This document shows, in pieces, positions 12,441 through 24,611 of a stretch of 64,000 bases of DNA. How positions within the stretch are numbered: position 1 is the stretch's first letter; each line of letters opens with the position of its first letter. The notes under the pieces were generated by a model that worked only from the letters and a program-made list of their open reading frames with translations, ran no database searches and was not told the origin of the DNA. The position numbers and the translations under genes are program-made. Origin of the DNA: Trematomus loennbergii (lineage: Eukaryota; Chordata; Actinopteri; Perciformes; Nototheniidae); the NCBI GenBank assembly GCA_012861695.1, contig JAAOOA010000122.1:112501-176500 (forward strand), in the 5' to 3' direction.

Positions 12441-13255
12441 GGCTGCAGCCACACGAGAACGGTAACGGTCGTATCCGCTACAGTTCTCTATCATATAGAC
12501 GGTTCGGCCACACAAGGCCGGCAGGGAAATGCAGATAACGATAACAATAACGATAACGGGTCCCAAGGTGGGTAGATCTGGGGACGCAACGCTCTGGGGG
12601 GCCAAACGGCTCTGTGTCTATGCCCAATACGATAATTTTCTGATAACGATGAAGCAATAGCCCCGCCTCTCCTGCTCAGAGATCAGCTGCTGGGCTGTCA
12701 GAAGAGGGAGGAAAAGAGAGGCTCCATTTATTATTCTTATATTATTATATAGAGTCGTTATCAATTTGTTTTAAAGCTCAATAAATAACAAAGAAGACCT
12801 TTGACCGGCACTTTTCTAATTTTGTCGGAAGATTTACATTTTAACGGACATGTTGACCAGCGGAAAAAAAACGGAAACTCTGCTGCACGGTCCCCTCGTC
12901 CCTTGGAAGAGGCGGAGAGGTGGGTGTTTTTCATCTGCTGGAGGACTACCGGGGAGATTTACAGCAGGAGCACATGCTTGCCTCGGGAAGGGACAAAAAG
13001 AGCCAGAGCGTCCACAGCGGAGGATAAACAGAAGGGCAACCATGGCAACCATGCACGGGAAGTCTTCTTCGCTGCTTTTGGTGTATTTTGTGGCAGAAGT
13101 ACAGCGCCACTTACAGGCCCAGCATATGTACTACAGCGTCTCCAGCACTTTCGAGCGGTCTCGTGTGGACGGACACGTTTCTGGTGCCTATTGCATGTGG
13201 ACGGAAGTTTTTTCGAATTCGGTTTGTTTGCGTTACCGTTCTTGTGGCTCCAGTC
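12441..13255. mobile_element. PIF/Harbinger-like MITE, copy 1
   Basis: TTA lies on each side (12438-12440 and 13256-13258). The ends are inverted: GGCTGCAGCCACACGAGAACGG on the left against CCGTTCTTGTGGCTCCAGTC on the right. The interior (AATAAATAACAAAGAAGACC, TTTGACCGGCACTT) is shared with the neighbouring element at 13259-14248, so the two are relatives. Open frames across 12801-13290 recur in the duplicated piece downstream but have no homology I recognise and are treated as chance frames. Confidence 0.8.
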
Positions 13256-13258
13256 TTA

Positions 13259-14248
13259 GGCCCCGGCTCCACGGGGACGAAAACGGTTGAATCCGCATAT
13301 TTCTCATGCGTATAGCCCTCTAAGCTCGACGACGCCGTAAGGGAAACGTAGAAACAGACCCCGCAAACGACAACGGGTCCAAAGGTGGATAGATCTGGGA
13401 ACGGAGCGCTCTGGGGGGTCCAACGGGGCCGTGGAGTCGCCTATACGGTCATTCGTTTTCATAGCCCCGCCTCTCCCCCGCAGGGTTGCTATCGTGCTCC
13501 AGTCGCTACTGACCATGCTACAGTTCTTTGTGCAACATCTACAGGACTCCTCCTTGAATTCAGATTATTTATCTTTATCTCGATATGGACATAAACGCGA
13601 GTGAAGTCTAATCTGACAGGACGGAGACACGCAGCTCCTGCCGCTGTGATGCAGCGGGAGCAAAACACACACTTCAAGTCAGATCATCACCCTTAGCTAT
13701 TTTAATTACCTCTCAAACTACCTAAACTAGTTATAAATATGTTTATTTTTACTGTCGGTCACTCATTACAGGATCAGCTGCTGCATGAGACAGACACTGA
13801 CGCTGTGAGAGAGAGGAAAAAGAGACAGGCTCTGTGTATTTGATGATTATATATCATTATATAGAGTCGTTATTATTTGTTTTAAAGCTCAATAAATAAC
13901 AATGAAGACCTTTGACCGGCACTTTTATAATTTTGTCCGGAAGATTTAAACTTTAACACACGTTGACCGGCGAAAAACTCTGCCCGGTTCTCGGCCCCCA
14001 CCGCGGAGAATACACAGAAGTGCAGCCATGACAACCATTCTTCTTCGCTGCTTTTGTGGAGGAAGTTACAGCGCCACGTACAGGTCGGCATATGTACTGC
14101 AGCTTTTCCAGCGTTTGGATGTAAACGGAGCTGTCTCGTGGAGCTTGACACAATCCGGTGTATATTGCGTGGGACGGAAGGTTTTTTGCGGTTGCATTTG
14201 CGTTACTCCGATGCGTTTTGCCGTATTTGTCCTCGTGGAGCCGGGGCC
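13259..14248. mobile_element. PIF/Harbinger-like MITE, copy 2
   Basis: Inverted termini are GGCCCCGGCTCCACGGGGAC and CCTCGTGGAGCCGGGGCC, with TTA on each side (13256-13258 and 14249-14251). It is inserted exactly at the right-hand TTA of copy 1. The duplicated block at 14718-15420 shows the same junction without it, with only one TTA. That confirms both its boundaries and a 3-bp TTA target duplication, diagnostic of PIF/Harbinger-type transposition. Confidence 0.88.
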
Positions 14249-14602
14249 TTAACCTCTGTCAACTCACCTTCCGCTGTTCCCTGTTAATCTGCCACCCCCC
14301 CTTCTCCTCCCACACATTCTCAGCAGGCACTGAGGTGGACAGGCTGCTCCAGTGCAGGAGTCCTCAGCAAAGGCCCCGCCAACAGGGATCAACCATGTGA
14401 TAGAGAAAAACCACACACTCATTGTGAGGTACCTTACTATAATACTAAAATGTAACAGGCATTTAATAGGAAACCTGTGCAGTTAATGTTGTATTTATTC
14501 AAGTTTAAAATCATATCAAAGACAAGTAAATCCAAATCGGAATTTTTTTTGCAAGATTGCCATCAATGTAACCATTGCCTTGCATTACAAATGTACACAC
14601 AC
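14249..14602. repeat. Segmental tandem duplication, first flank copy
   Basis: This flank (TTAACCTCTGTCAACTCACC through CATTACAAATGTACACAC) is repeated almost identically at 15068-15420. Both copies lead into a GT/CA array, which probably mediated the unequal exchange. Confidence 0.9.
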
Positions 14603-14617
14603 TTCTCAGACTAAGAG

Positions 14618-14632
14618 TGTGTGTGTGTGTGT

Positions 14633-14717
<85 letters not shown>
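14618..14717. repeat. (GT)n microsatellite, about 100 bp
   Basis: Nearly perfect GT dinucleotide run with one interruption near 14632. It forms the left junction of the duplicated block. The Cys-Val and Thr-His frames through it are artefacts. Confidence 0.97.
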
Positions 14718-14720
<3 letters not shown>

Positions 14721-15067
14721 GAGGCGGAGAGGTGGGTGTTTTTCATCTGCTGGAGGACTACCGGAGAGATTTACAGCAGGAGCACACGCTTGCCTCGGGA
14801 AGGGAGAAAAAGAGCCAGAGCGTCCACCGCGGAGAATAAACAGAAGGGCAACCATGGCAACCATGCACGGGAAGTCTTCTTCGCTGCTTTTGGTGTATTT
14901 TGTGGCAGAAGTACAGCGCCACTTACAGGCCCAGCATATGTACTACAGCGTCTCCAGCACTTTCGAGCGGTCTCGTGTGGACGGACACGTTTCTGGTGCC
15001 TATTGCGTGTGGACGGAAGTTTTTTCGAATTCGGTTTGTTTGCGTTACTGTTCGTGTGGCTCCAGTC
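14718..15067. mobile_element. Duplicated right half of MITE copy 1
   Basis: This stretch matches 12907-13255 with only a few substitutions. It ends in the same terminus (GTGGCTCCAGTC) and is followed by a single TTA and the flank copy. It arose by tandem duplication, not by transposition, since it starts abruptly in the GT array. Confidence 0.9.
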
Positions 15068-15418
15068 TTAACCTCCGTCAACTCACCTTCCGCTGTTCCC
15101 TGTTAATCTGCCACCCCCCCCTTCTCCTCCCACACATTCTCAGCAGGCACTGAGGTGGACAGGCTGCTCCAGAGCAGGAGTCCTCAGCAAAGGCCCCGCC
15201 AACAGGGATCAACCATGTGATAGAGAAAAACCACACACTCATTGTGAGGTACCTTACTATAATACTAAAATGTAACAGGCATTTAATAGGAAACCTGTGC
15301 AGTTAATGTTGTATTTATTCAAGTTTAAAATCATATCAAAGACAAGTAAATCCAAATCGGAAAAAAATGTGCAAGATTGGCCATCAATGTAACCATTGCC
15401 TTGCATTACAAATGTACA

Positions 15419-15420
<2 letters not shown>
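15068..15420. repeat. Segmental tandem duplication, second flank copy
   Basis: Near-identical to 14249-14602. It serves as the empty-site reference for the MITE at 13259-14248. Confidence 0.9.
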
Positions 15421-15469
<49 letters not shown>

Positions 15470-15479
15470 GTGTGTGTGT
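15419..15479. repeat. (GT)n microsatellite
   Basis: About 60 bp of GT repeats with one TTG interruption. It is the counterpart of the array at 14618-14717 in the duplicated block. Confidence 0.95.
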
Positions 15480-16702
15480 TGTCATGGCCACCTGGTGTAG
15501 AAAAGTAAAGGTTAGAGCTACTAATTATAAACTTTAGCAAGGCTAACCAAGGAAAAGTATTTTTTATATTTTAATGATTTATATTTTATTTAATACAATG
15601 TGCCCTACATGTATGCACAGGTGAGAAAGGAGGAGAAATGGACAGTATAAAATAAGAACAAAAAGAAAATAGTGCATCATATCAGACTGCTGTTGTACAA
15701 ATAAAGACTTATTTATTCTTGTTGCTGGGTTAGATTCAGATATGTGATTCAAAGGGCTACAAAGAGGATTTATATAATCATGTTTTCAGCTCTCAGTCAT
15801 CGGTCCTCTCCACACTGTGCAGACTGCGTTTTGTACAGTGGGATGAAGTGGAGATGCGTCGACCATTAGCATACAGGCTGTGCTAAATGCTCACACTATC
15901 ACCCACGAGCGCCATGCTAACAGTATGTCAGGGTTAGCTTCAGGGCTTGAATTTTTTTTATGAGATACAAAACGGTTGGCTGCAGTGCATGTCTATTTTT
16001 CTTTTCGATTGCATTTGTAAAAAAAACAGTAGCCACTATTTCCAAATTATTACTATTTTGTGTCCCTTTCTGGTCCTTTTGTGTCACTTTGTGGTTGAGT
16101 TCATAGAGACTCTGCCCCTGGATCTCCATTCAGTGATCCGACCATGCACATTGGGTATGTGTGTACTGTACAAGTGTTCCAAACACGGTCAGTCAGTGTC
16201 ATACATGTTTTCCATCCCTCTAAATCCTGTTGATGACAGTTTATGTAGAGCAACTGCAGCTTTAGATGGAGCAGCACCTATGCTTTTTAAGGTTAGTGGT
16301 GCCTTCAGTACAAGGTACTTTTGGATTGTGTAAGCCAAAGAGGGGTGAGTCACACACAGTCCCATGCATTTAAAGTATAAACACTGTCGAGCAGTGTGAT
16401 AGGGCACAGTGGTACTTTCAAATGTGCATTGATTTTTGATAAAGCTTTTCATGTTTACTGTTTTTTTCCATGGCTGTTGTATCATTTTTTACATTTCCGT
16501 CATTTTCTACACGCCTACATGAGATATCTAACCTGCCACGTTTTGAGCTGCAGAAAGTGTGTGTAATCGCCGCCTGCAGCATCCCCATTAGAGGTGGTGT
16601 CTCTCTGTGTGTTACACTAACAATGGGAAATGGACGACCCCTCTCTCACCCCCTACTCCTCTCTGCTCCCCCCCAGTCTGTTCCACCACTCTCTAATCCT
16701 GG
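15480..16702. other. Noncoding stretch, nothing recognised
   Basis: Several open frames of 60-130 codons occur on both strands around 15900-16490, but they overlap each other and match no family I know. No repeat terminus is visible. Confidence 0.5.
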
Positions 16703-18617
16703 AATGCCCCTTTCACACCAACGCGGTTCCCGTTCTAGCTCCTCTTGCGCTCTTCTGGTTCGGAACCGTTTTTTCTTTTCAGCCCCTGTTTTGTTCACAC
16801 CGCCCAGAGCCCGACTGGTGCTGCCACGGCTGCGTCATGACGTCACCGTTTACGTCGCTGATTTTCTCCCCAACGGCACTCACAACAACAACAATGGGGG
16901 ACTGCGTCGGGTCGATGATCGTGTTACTTTTAATCATACGAAGCCAGATTAATTAAATAACGACTTCTCCAACCTTATACTTTTCTCCAGAGTGCCGTGG
17001 TTCATTGTTTATTAATGTGTTTCAGCGGCATTTACCGACCGCTGCAGTGCTGCTCGTCCACCGGAGTTTATTCTCCCGTTAACTCACACGGCAGCGACCG
17101 CTGTAAAGTATTATCTGTCTGACTGTCACACAAGCAGCTGATAATATCCCCAGTTCCCTTAAGTGAATGTGTGTCAGTCTGAATTGACGCTGTTTGGCAT
17201 CACAACGGTGTTATGAAAGTTTCTCTGGTATAACATTGGTGATGTGTCATGGCCATTTCCACTGATCATAATTCCATTGTTGAGGTTACTAAATAGATTT
17301 ATATTGTGCATTTTTCCAAACTCACATTGGTTTCTCATACAGCATCTCTGTAAACTGTGTATTCACTGAATTTCACTCTCTGCCTTTAACGGCTGGTTGT
17401 AGCTCCAATAGCTCCCCCCCCCCCTGTGAGCACAGTGTGCTCTGATTGGTCGGGACGTTGTGAATCGCGCTGAGCTCCGTGGAGGTGTTGTTTCCTTGTT
17501 TAGATACACAGCGAAACACAGCCAAACTCATCCTGAGCACACACAAAGTCACATCCGAAGTAAAAACAATAAGTGTGGCTTGATATTGAGTAAGAAAAAG
17601 GTTGATAAACGCTGTGAGAATGGGTCTGCAGAGAGAATTTGCCGCGATCCCAACTGTCTGTTATCAGCTGCAGCCAGGGAGGAGAAATCAGCAGAGCTGC
17701 CTGTGTGTGAGGAAGTCCGTGGATTGGTCAATTTGGACCAATCAGTGGGGGCTTAACGTAACGGCTCCGCGGACGTAACGTAACGGCTCCACGGATTGGT
17801 CCATTTCGTTCCGGGTACGGCATTACATCATGCCAAATGTCAAATGGACAATGACGTATCTCCAATGAGGCGTTTTGGGGAGGTATTTTCTGTGTTAGAG
17901 TTTTACTCGCTACAGGGTGTACTTTGAGGGTTTGTGACTCTGCACACCGTTTACATGCATAAAAACCTTCATAACACACAAGGGGACAGGTAATAACCGG
18001 AAAAGCATGACACCTCTCCTTTAACATAGCAACCGAAGCTAAACTGACTATCTTCATTACTTGTTGTTGCTATCCTATTGTGGCATAAGCCGTTTTCTAC
18101 AGGCACATTTTACCGGGGTATTTTTCATTATGATTCTACTTGTGATAGTCGGACATGACAACCTGTGCAGCCCATGTATTGATTCCATCCGATAGCTGCT
18201 ATAATACACAAACAAAACAAAACGTCTGCCTGCTCTCCACAATGATCAATAACAGCGAACGGATGGTCAAAGTAAGGTACAAATAAACAGAATCACACAA
18301 GCCTGGTTAGTGTTGCCTGACTTTTAAAGTGTGTTTTTTTTTTAAGTGTGTGGTTGCGTGCTCAGCGCTACTGCTTGTTATAACTTTTATTTGCCGTACT
18401 CGCCATAAACTGTTAGCTCAGGTTAATCTCTCCCCCTCCGACGTAAGCGTGACGTATGCGGTTCTTGCTTCTAGACCGACAATTATTTGGTGCTTGGTAA
18501 GCACCGGTTTTCGGTGCTTAGAGCCGGCTCCGCTGCGGTGTGAACAGGAAAGAACGGTGCTTATCAGGCTCTAGCTCCGAACCGGCCTTGGAACCGCATT
18601 GGTGTGAAAGGGGCATT
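16703..18617. mobile_element. CCCCTTTCACACCAACG-family element (Harbinger-like), interrupted
   Basis: The ends are inverted: AATGCCCCTTTCACACCAACG on the left and TTGGTGTGAAAGGGGCATT on the right. Related copies lie at 23611-24431 (reversed) and 46121-47232, with a fragment at 41390-41784. Alignment by eye to the 46-kb copy shows extra sequence at about 17237-18021, a secondary insertion. The fragment at 41390 carries a Myb/SANT-like reading frame, which points to PIF/Harbinger. The right part holds small hairpins (GGTAAGCACCGG against CGGTGCTT). Confidence 0.8.
17237..18021. mobile_element. Secondary insertion inside the Harbinger-like element
   Basis: The copy at 46121-47232 runs directly from GGTATAACATGGGGATGT to TTAGCATAGCAACC. 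Here the same points are separated by about 785 bp. The insert has GTGTCATG near its left edge and CATGACAC near its right edge, and the right end read in reverse starts AAAGGAGAGGTGTCATGC, as in fish piggyBac-type miniature elements. A clean target duplication is not visible. Confidence 0.6.
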
Positions 18618-20443
18618 ACAGGCTTCTAGTAATGGGAAATGCTGTGTGTGTGTGTGTGTGTTTGTGGTATCAGAAATATTATTACATTTTCATATAACTG
18701 AGAACCCCACTGAGACCAAATGATGCAAGACGGTCATTTAATAACAGCGTGAGAGGCAGAGAATGAAGGGAATCATATGGCTGCACAGCGATGGTGAAAA
18801 AAGGACCAATCACAAAATACGGAAACAGATATGGAAAATGTAAATATGTTAACACATGTATTAATGTTACAGCCATATTTAGGCTGATGATCATATTTTA
18901 TTATGAATAGGATGTTGTCCACCTGATATAACAGCTATGGTGGTCTGTCCTGTCTGACTAAACTACATTGTTTGATTATTTTTGTGTTAACATTACCTAA
19001 GCCCTGTCAGCTCAATTATTCAATAAGCAAACAAGCTGGTAGGCTTTGTCTGAATTAAGCTTGATTTATTATGTTTTCATTGTGCAGTAGAACAATACTA
19101 TCTAATGACTGCAATGTTATAACGTCCAATCTAAATTCCCATCAGTCCAATGAGACTTTGCTTGTTGTGTCTGACCAATAGTTCAGATCTTCAAACTGAG
19201 ATAATGAATTTATCATTGTAATAATTATTCTATTTTGATTGACTTTGATAGTCTTAGCATTTCAGCTCTAATTTGGACCGAATGATGTGGATTCTTTCAG
19301 TTTAAGTGTGTAAACTGACAATGTTTAAGTTTTTATTTTAATATTACTGACGTAAGAGACACACCATCTCGGAAATGTTCTGTCAGCATTCTGTAAACTG
19401 TGAAGAAAGTGCACAATAACTTATTTTTCTAGTCTAGTAACTTTAAAAAAAACGTACTGGACACTCAAACTGTGCTTCTTTTCATGCTGGGGTGTATAAA
19501 AAATGAGCTGAGGACCGAGAACGTTAAATACTGAAAGTGACCAAACTCTGAATTGTAAATGCTGTAAATCTTTCATTAGAAAGGGCAGCAGCCTTGCTCT
19601 CACTTTACTGCTTGGTCGCTATTGCTCAGATTGACAAGTACATGGCTTGACTTTCTATGAGACATTACCAATAGCTAGTAGGATCCACAGCCAACAGAAA
19701 GCTTTCCTTCTGTCCTTAGGAAAAAAGTCTGCTTATCCTTAGCTTTTCTAAGTGTTTGAGACAAAGTGTAAGATAAGCAACATTTGAATTCCACCAACCT
19801 TTCAGGTGGCTCTCCATATCCACTTTGCTTTTTGAGTCCGGACCTTAAGTGCACCTGAAGTTCATTGTATATTTCTACAATGACAATAAAGTATCTTTCT
19901 CTTATCTTATCTTTAGGTATCCTTGCAGAGCATTTTAGGAGATAGCTCTCTAATGCCAGGCATCTGACCCTAACAGTAACTTAGCTAAAGGTTTTGAAAA
20001 CAACACTTCTTAACATTTGTAGAAATCACGGAGATTTGGATTTGATCCTATCGTGGACAACGCGTATGATGAATGCGATCGTGTTTGTATAACTCTTTCA
20101 AAAGATTCCCGTCTGGAACAACAACAGAAATCCTTTAACCTGCTCAGTCTGACAGCTGAACAGAGCAGACATACTGACACGTCTTTACTGTGAGCACAGA
20201 TGGGTTCTTAATTAAACACTCTGATACGATTAAGACATGAAAGCTGCTACGACCTTCCATTATAAACTCCAATAACACCTAATGACACTGTCCAAGCGAC
20301 AGAAAAAATCACGGTGGGACAATGATGTGCTTGACATACAACGTACATGCTAACGTACAATCAGCTCTTCATGGTACATTCTAACCCTAATCAACTGATT
20401 CCCAAACTGGCAGATTGCAAAAGCTACGTACGTTAGATAAAGT
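18618..20443. other. Noncoding stretch, nothing recognised
   Basis: It contains a short GT run (18641-18661) and a retroposon-like tail at 19805-19914. Otherwise it is unique AT-rich DNA without supported exons. Confidence 0.5.
19805..19914 (+). repeat. Possible LINE 3' end with (CTTAT)n tail
   Basis: The sequence GTATATTTCTACAATGACAA leads into AATAAAG and then CTTAT repeats. This resembles the 3' ends of fish non-LTR retroposons that end in short tandem repeats. The clade is uncertain. Confidence 0.45.
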
Positions 20444-20451
20444 GTTTGCGC

Positions 20452-20781
20452 TAGGGCTGTGCGATTATAGCAAAAATCCTAATCACGATTATTTTGGTCA
20501 ATAATTGATATCACGATTATTAAAAACGATTATCCATTTACTTTGAAAACATCCATTTATTGAAACAAAAATGTGAACAGTATGTTTTTAACAGTTGATT
20601 ACCCTGAACTTTAAGTATAATTCAACTGAAAAACCAAAAAATAAAAAATAAAAAAATAATAATTACTTTTTTTTTTTTTTTATAAAAATAATAATCGTTT
20701 TATTTCGATTACGTTGTTTTCGTAATCGTTGCAAGCCATAATCGTAATCGCGATTAAAATACGATTAATTGCACAGCCCTA
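20452..20781. mobile_element. hAT MITE with perfect 8-bp target duplication
   Basis: Termini TAGGGCTGTGCGATTATAGC and TTGCACAGCCCTA are inverted. GTTTGCGC occurs immediately on both sides (20444-20451 and 20782-20789), an exact 8-bp duplication. Subterminal ACGATTA/TAATCG repeats fit the AGGGCTG hAT group. It is non-coding. Confidence 0.93.
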
Positions 20782-20789
20782 GTTTGCGC

Positions 20790-22135
20790 CTCATTCCAGT
20801 TACTTGGGGTTCCATAATAAAAGTGTGGGGAACATCGTACTGCTACACGCTACAGTCAAACAGGTGGACTTACCATGGGAGCGGTGCCTATAATTCCTAA
20901 CAGTTATCAAGCAGTGAATAACTTGTCGAATGAGACAGCAAACGTTGATGGTACACATTGTTGGCCATAGCAACAGTTGATCCTCCTTGCCTCACAATAA
21001 GCTGTGAGTCATATCAGAAGTCAGAAAGCTAACCCAGAGGAGAATCTCTGACGGTTAGAAACACAAGAGCTGACACCTGCCCGGCTAATGAGTTTACCCA
21101 GAGCTGCAGGTCACCTCTTACAGACCGATTAACCCTACTGCCCTAATCAGGCTTGTGCACAGATAGACCTCTTATAAGAGAAGTGCCCCTTTGAGAATGT
21201 ACTTTCTCTTATTCACAAATCAATGAAATGGTCTAACATAAAGCAGAAAAATCCTAATTATGACATGATATGTGAATTATATTGAACTGATATTAATCTT
21301 AGCCGTATAAAATCAGCATCTTCTTATTGACGGTATTTCTGAGGCATATGCCTTTACTGAGAAGGTGGAACACTTCATTTCTTTGCATGTAGCATTAATA
21401 AAATGTCATTTAGCAGTGTTTGAACAAACATCCCACTTACAGTAAGTTTGTTTTAAATACATACATTTTGATATCCCTTAAAACTGTAAGGTAATTCCAG
21501 GAATAGATTTATGTAAAGTAACAAAGTTCCCCGTCCAGCCCTTTTTTTTTTTTTTGGGCCCCTGCCCCTGTAAACATCCTCTGCACGTGCCTGGCCCTAA
21601 TCACCACAGAAGAAGAAGTTAACCTTGTGGAACCCAGTCAAATAAAATCACTGTTTCCAGCAAAAGACTCAGAAAACATGTTTGAAACCATTCTAGAGGT
21701 ATTTCGAAAAGATTGTCTCTACCATGTTTGGGATTAGGTTCTGATCTGACATTGGCACAGCGCTCTCCGTTTAACCAGGAAAGAGAGAGGCTGACATCTC
21801 TGGAACAAAGGGCCAGGAGAGGGAAGAGTAGGAAGAAGAAGCAGCTTGGTGTTGAGGATCATAGTGTGCTTCAGGGAAGCATGATACTAGCTGGAATGCC
21901 AGATGAAGCTCTGCCAAGAGCAGGTCACAGAATAATCCCCACAAAAAGAAAACAAGAATAATTGCATCTTCCGTCACAATGATTGCAAGCCAAGCAGAGT
22001 TTATGTTCTAGTAATCCAACAGAAATACACCCCATCATTTATTCACTTCTTCATGATTAAAATAAAACTATTCAGTATTAAACTAAAGCAATGTTTCCAC
22101 AGAAGGCAACAGGTTATGACATGCTCTAAAATGTA
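20790..22135. other. Noncoding stretch, nothing recognised
   Basis: An open frame at 21713-21961 is rich in charged residues but has no recognised domain and no promoter or splice context. No element termini are seen. Confidence 0.45.
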
Positions 22136-22388
22136 AAGGCAAGGCAAGGCAAGGCAAGGCAAGGCAAGTTTATTTATATAGCACCTTTCAACACAAGGTA
22201 ATTCAAAGTGCTTTACAAAAATGGAAGACATTTTAAAAATGGCATTTAAAATCAGTCATTCAAAAGAAAAGATAATAAAATAAACATTAAAACAAAAAAT
22301 ACATGGATAAAAGTTAAAAGTTACAGTGCAGTTTAAGATGTGAATAGTTCAATTAAAAGCAGCGGCAAAAAGAAAAGTCTTCAGCCTG
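22136..22388 (-). mobile_element. L2-type LINE 3' end
   Basis: On the minus strand the reading LKTFLFAAAF ending in a stop (near 22385-22350) is the usual C-terminus of L2-clade reverse transcriptase. It is followed by the typical 3' UTR (AAAGCACTTTGAATTACC, GGTGCTATATAAATAAACTT) and a CTTGC pentamer tail at 22136-22168. It is a 5'-truncated, dead copy. A sense-strand relative with the same terminal motif is at 26160-26518. Confidence 0.8.
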
Positions 22389-22466
22389 TAAAGCATAATC
22401 ATCCAAGTGATGAAAATAACCATTACTTGATGGGCCACGTTGATCACTGAGCCTGATGCTGGAGCT

Positions 22467-23420
22467 TAGAGCTGCCCCCAAATAGTCGATTAATCACTAG
22501 TCAACTAATTAAGTCTTAATCGAGCAATTTTTCATTAGTCGATTAGTTGAAGTTATATAAAAAAGATAAAAACAAAAAAAGCTCCATCCGTGCGCTGCAT
22601 GTGCAATGACGCGTCAGCCGGAAACCCCCTCAGACTTCATTCAGACCGGAGCCTGGTCATTAAGTTAATTTGGTCGGGCAGGAAATCTAAAGTGTGGATC
22701 TTTCTGAGCGAGTAAAGGACGAGCCCCAAAAGGTGACATGCAAACTACGACGGCAAAAAGTCTCCTCCATACCCACCATCACAGCGCAGCTTCCTGAATG
22801 CCGGCTTCATAACAAAACACGGAGCTTAATTATCCCGACGACAACGTGTGTTACTTTCTCAGACTCGGAGGAAAACAGCTGCAGTGAGTCAGGCAGTAGC
22901 CTAGCTTTGTATCAACATATATAGACCTATAATATATAATCATTCTGACCTCAGAAAACGATAATGTTTTAATTTCATGATGAGGGCGTAATGCGGAGGG
23001 ATCTTTGCAGACGCTCATATTTTCAGTGTTTCCGTTTCCTCTGTAGTATTTATGGGGTTGTTATATTCAGATATGAATAATAGAAACTAGAACTAAATGT
23101 TCCGTGTGTGTCCTCGCTGCTTGTTCACACACACAATAAGAATCCTTACCGGAGCTTCTGTTTACACCGCTGCGTCCGTGCACTGTGACTCTCATGCGCT
23201 CTCTACATTTCATTTATATTTCAAAGGTTCATTACTACAGTTTTATTTTATATTTTATGTGAAGTACAACGTACTGTACCATGCTGTTATAATAACGCTC
23301 TTTATCAGCCTTTGAAACTGAAACCATTTTGTATCATAAACGTGCGACGATTAGTCGTCTAATCGTCTTAATTGACGACTATTGGTCGACTAGAAAAATC
23401 TTTAGTCGAGGGCAGCCCTA
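22467..23420. mobile_element. hAT element with BED-finger remnant
   Basis: Termini are TAGAGCTGCCCCCAAATAGTC on the left and GAGGGCAGCCCTA on the right. Flanking 8-mers CTGGAGCT and CTGGAGCG form a 7/8 duplication. Subterminal repeats GTCGATTAAT and TAGTCGACTA are typical. The interior from 22680 retains a BED-type zinc finger remnant. Confidence 0.88.
22673..22924 (+). pseudogene. BED zinc finger remnant of a hAT transposase
   Basis: One frame near 22680-22710 reads RKSKVWIFLSE; the next frame, from 22694, reads ERVKDEPQKVTCKLRRQKVS and continues to ECRLHNK. Together these follow the BED finger pattern: an aromatic SKVW-F start, KVTCKLC, then a distal histidine. A one-base shift separates the halves and the second cysteine of the CxxC pair reads as R, so the finger is broken. 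Such fingers are the N-terminal DNA-binding module of ZBED-type hAT transposases. It lies inside an element with hAT termini and target duplication, which agrees. Confidence 0.6.
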
Positions 23421-23610
23421 CTGGAGCGAGAGACACAGGTTTAGTTTGGTGACAAAACACATTGCTTATAATCTGCTGATTACCATGCCAGAGACCTGTT
23501 GTGAGGAGCAGGATTTGTGGTTAGCGAGGTAACCACAGGTCTTTTTGTCCTATGATGGTGGAAAAGGTCATGTTTGATATAACATTTTGAGTAGCTCATG
23601 CCCTCCAGGT

Positions 23611-24431
23611 AATGCCGAAAACCGGTGCTTACCAAGCACCAAAAAATTGTCGGCCTAGAAGCAAGAACCGCATACGTCACGCTTAAGTAGGAGGCGGGGG
23701 CAGGGGCGGGATCAACCTGAGCAGTAACGGTTTATGGCGTGTACGGGAAATAAAGGTTCTAACAGGCATTAGCGCTGAGCAAAGTGACTAGAACGCAACC
23801 ACACACTTGTAAAAAAAACACACTTTATAAAGTCAGGCAACACTAACCAGGCTTCGTGTGATTCTGTTTATTTGTACCTTACTTTGACCATCCGTTCGCT
23901 GTTATTGATCATTGTGGAGAGCAGGCAGACGTTTTGTTTTGTATTATAGCAGCTATCAGATGGAATCAATACATGGGCTGCACAGGTTGTCATGTCCGAC
24001 TATCACAAGTAGAATCATAATGAAAAATACGCCGGTAAAATGTGCCTGTAGAAAACGGCTTATGCCACAATAGGATAGCAACAAGTAGTCAAGATAGTCA
24101 GTTTAGCTTCGGTTGCTATGCTAACATCCCCCATTTTATACCCGAGAAACTTTCATAACAGCGTTGTGATGCTAAACAGCGAGCAGCACTGCAGCGGTCG
24201 GTAAATGCCGCTGAAACACATTAATAAACAATGAACCAAGGCACTCTGGAGAAAAGTATAAAGGTTGAGAAGTAGTTATTTAATTTAATCTGGCTTCGTA
24301 TGATTAAAAGCAACACGATCATCGACCCAACGGCGGTGTGAACAAAACGGGGGCTGAAAATAAAAAACGGTTCCGAACCAGAAGAGCGCAAGAGGAGCTA
24401 GAACGGGAACCGCGTTGGTGTGAAAGGGGCA
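23611..24431 (-). mobile_element. CCCCTTTCACACCAACG-family element, reversed and shortened
   Basis: The right edge GCGTTGGTGTGAAAGGGGCA is the family's terminus. Reading in reverse, the copy matches 16703-18617 with internal deletions and without the secondary insertion. Its other terminus is degraded: it starts within the AAAACCGGTGCTTACCAAGC hairpin region. Confidence 0.75.
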
Positions 24432-24611
24432 TAAGAGGTTAAGCCTCTTCAGTGTTTTCCAATACTGTGTGTTGTTGAAAAGCCTCTGAGACAACCTTTA
24501 GAACATCCTTTACGTTTAAGATGAATTGCCAGAGCTGGAACCAAGTCATTGTTTCCCGAGTCACAGGTATGTCTCAGGTTGCCTGTGTCCTCTAAAATCC
24601 CCTGTCAAAAA

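Noticed and set aside
12801..13290. Overlapping 146-152-codon frames, recurring at 14575-15153
   Set aside because: They recur only because the DNA is duplicated, three frames are open at once, and they lie within a MITE. No domain is recognisable.
15917..16485. Several 70-128-codon frames on both strands
   Set aside because: Mutually overlapping, with no known motif and no codon or splice evidence.
21713..21961. 82-codon basic frame
   Set aside because: No Kozak, promoter, splice or domain support; a charged composition arises from purine-rich DNA.
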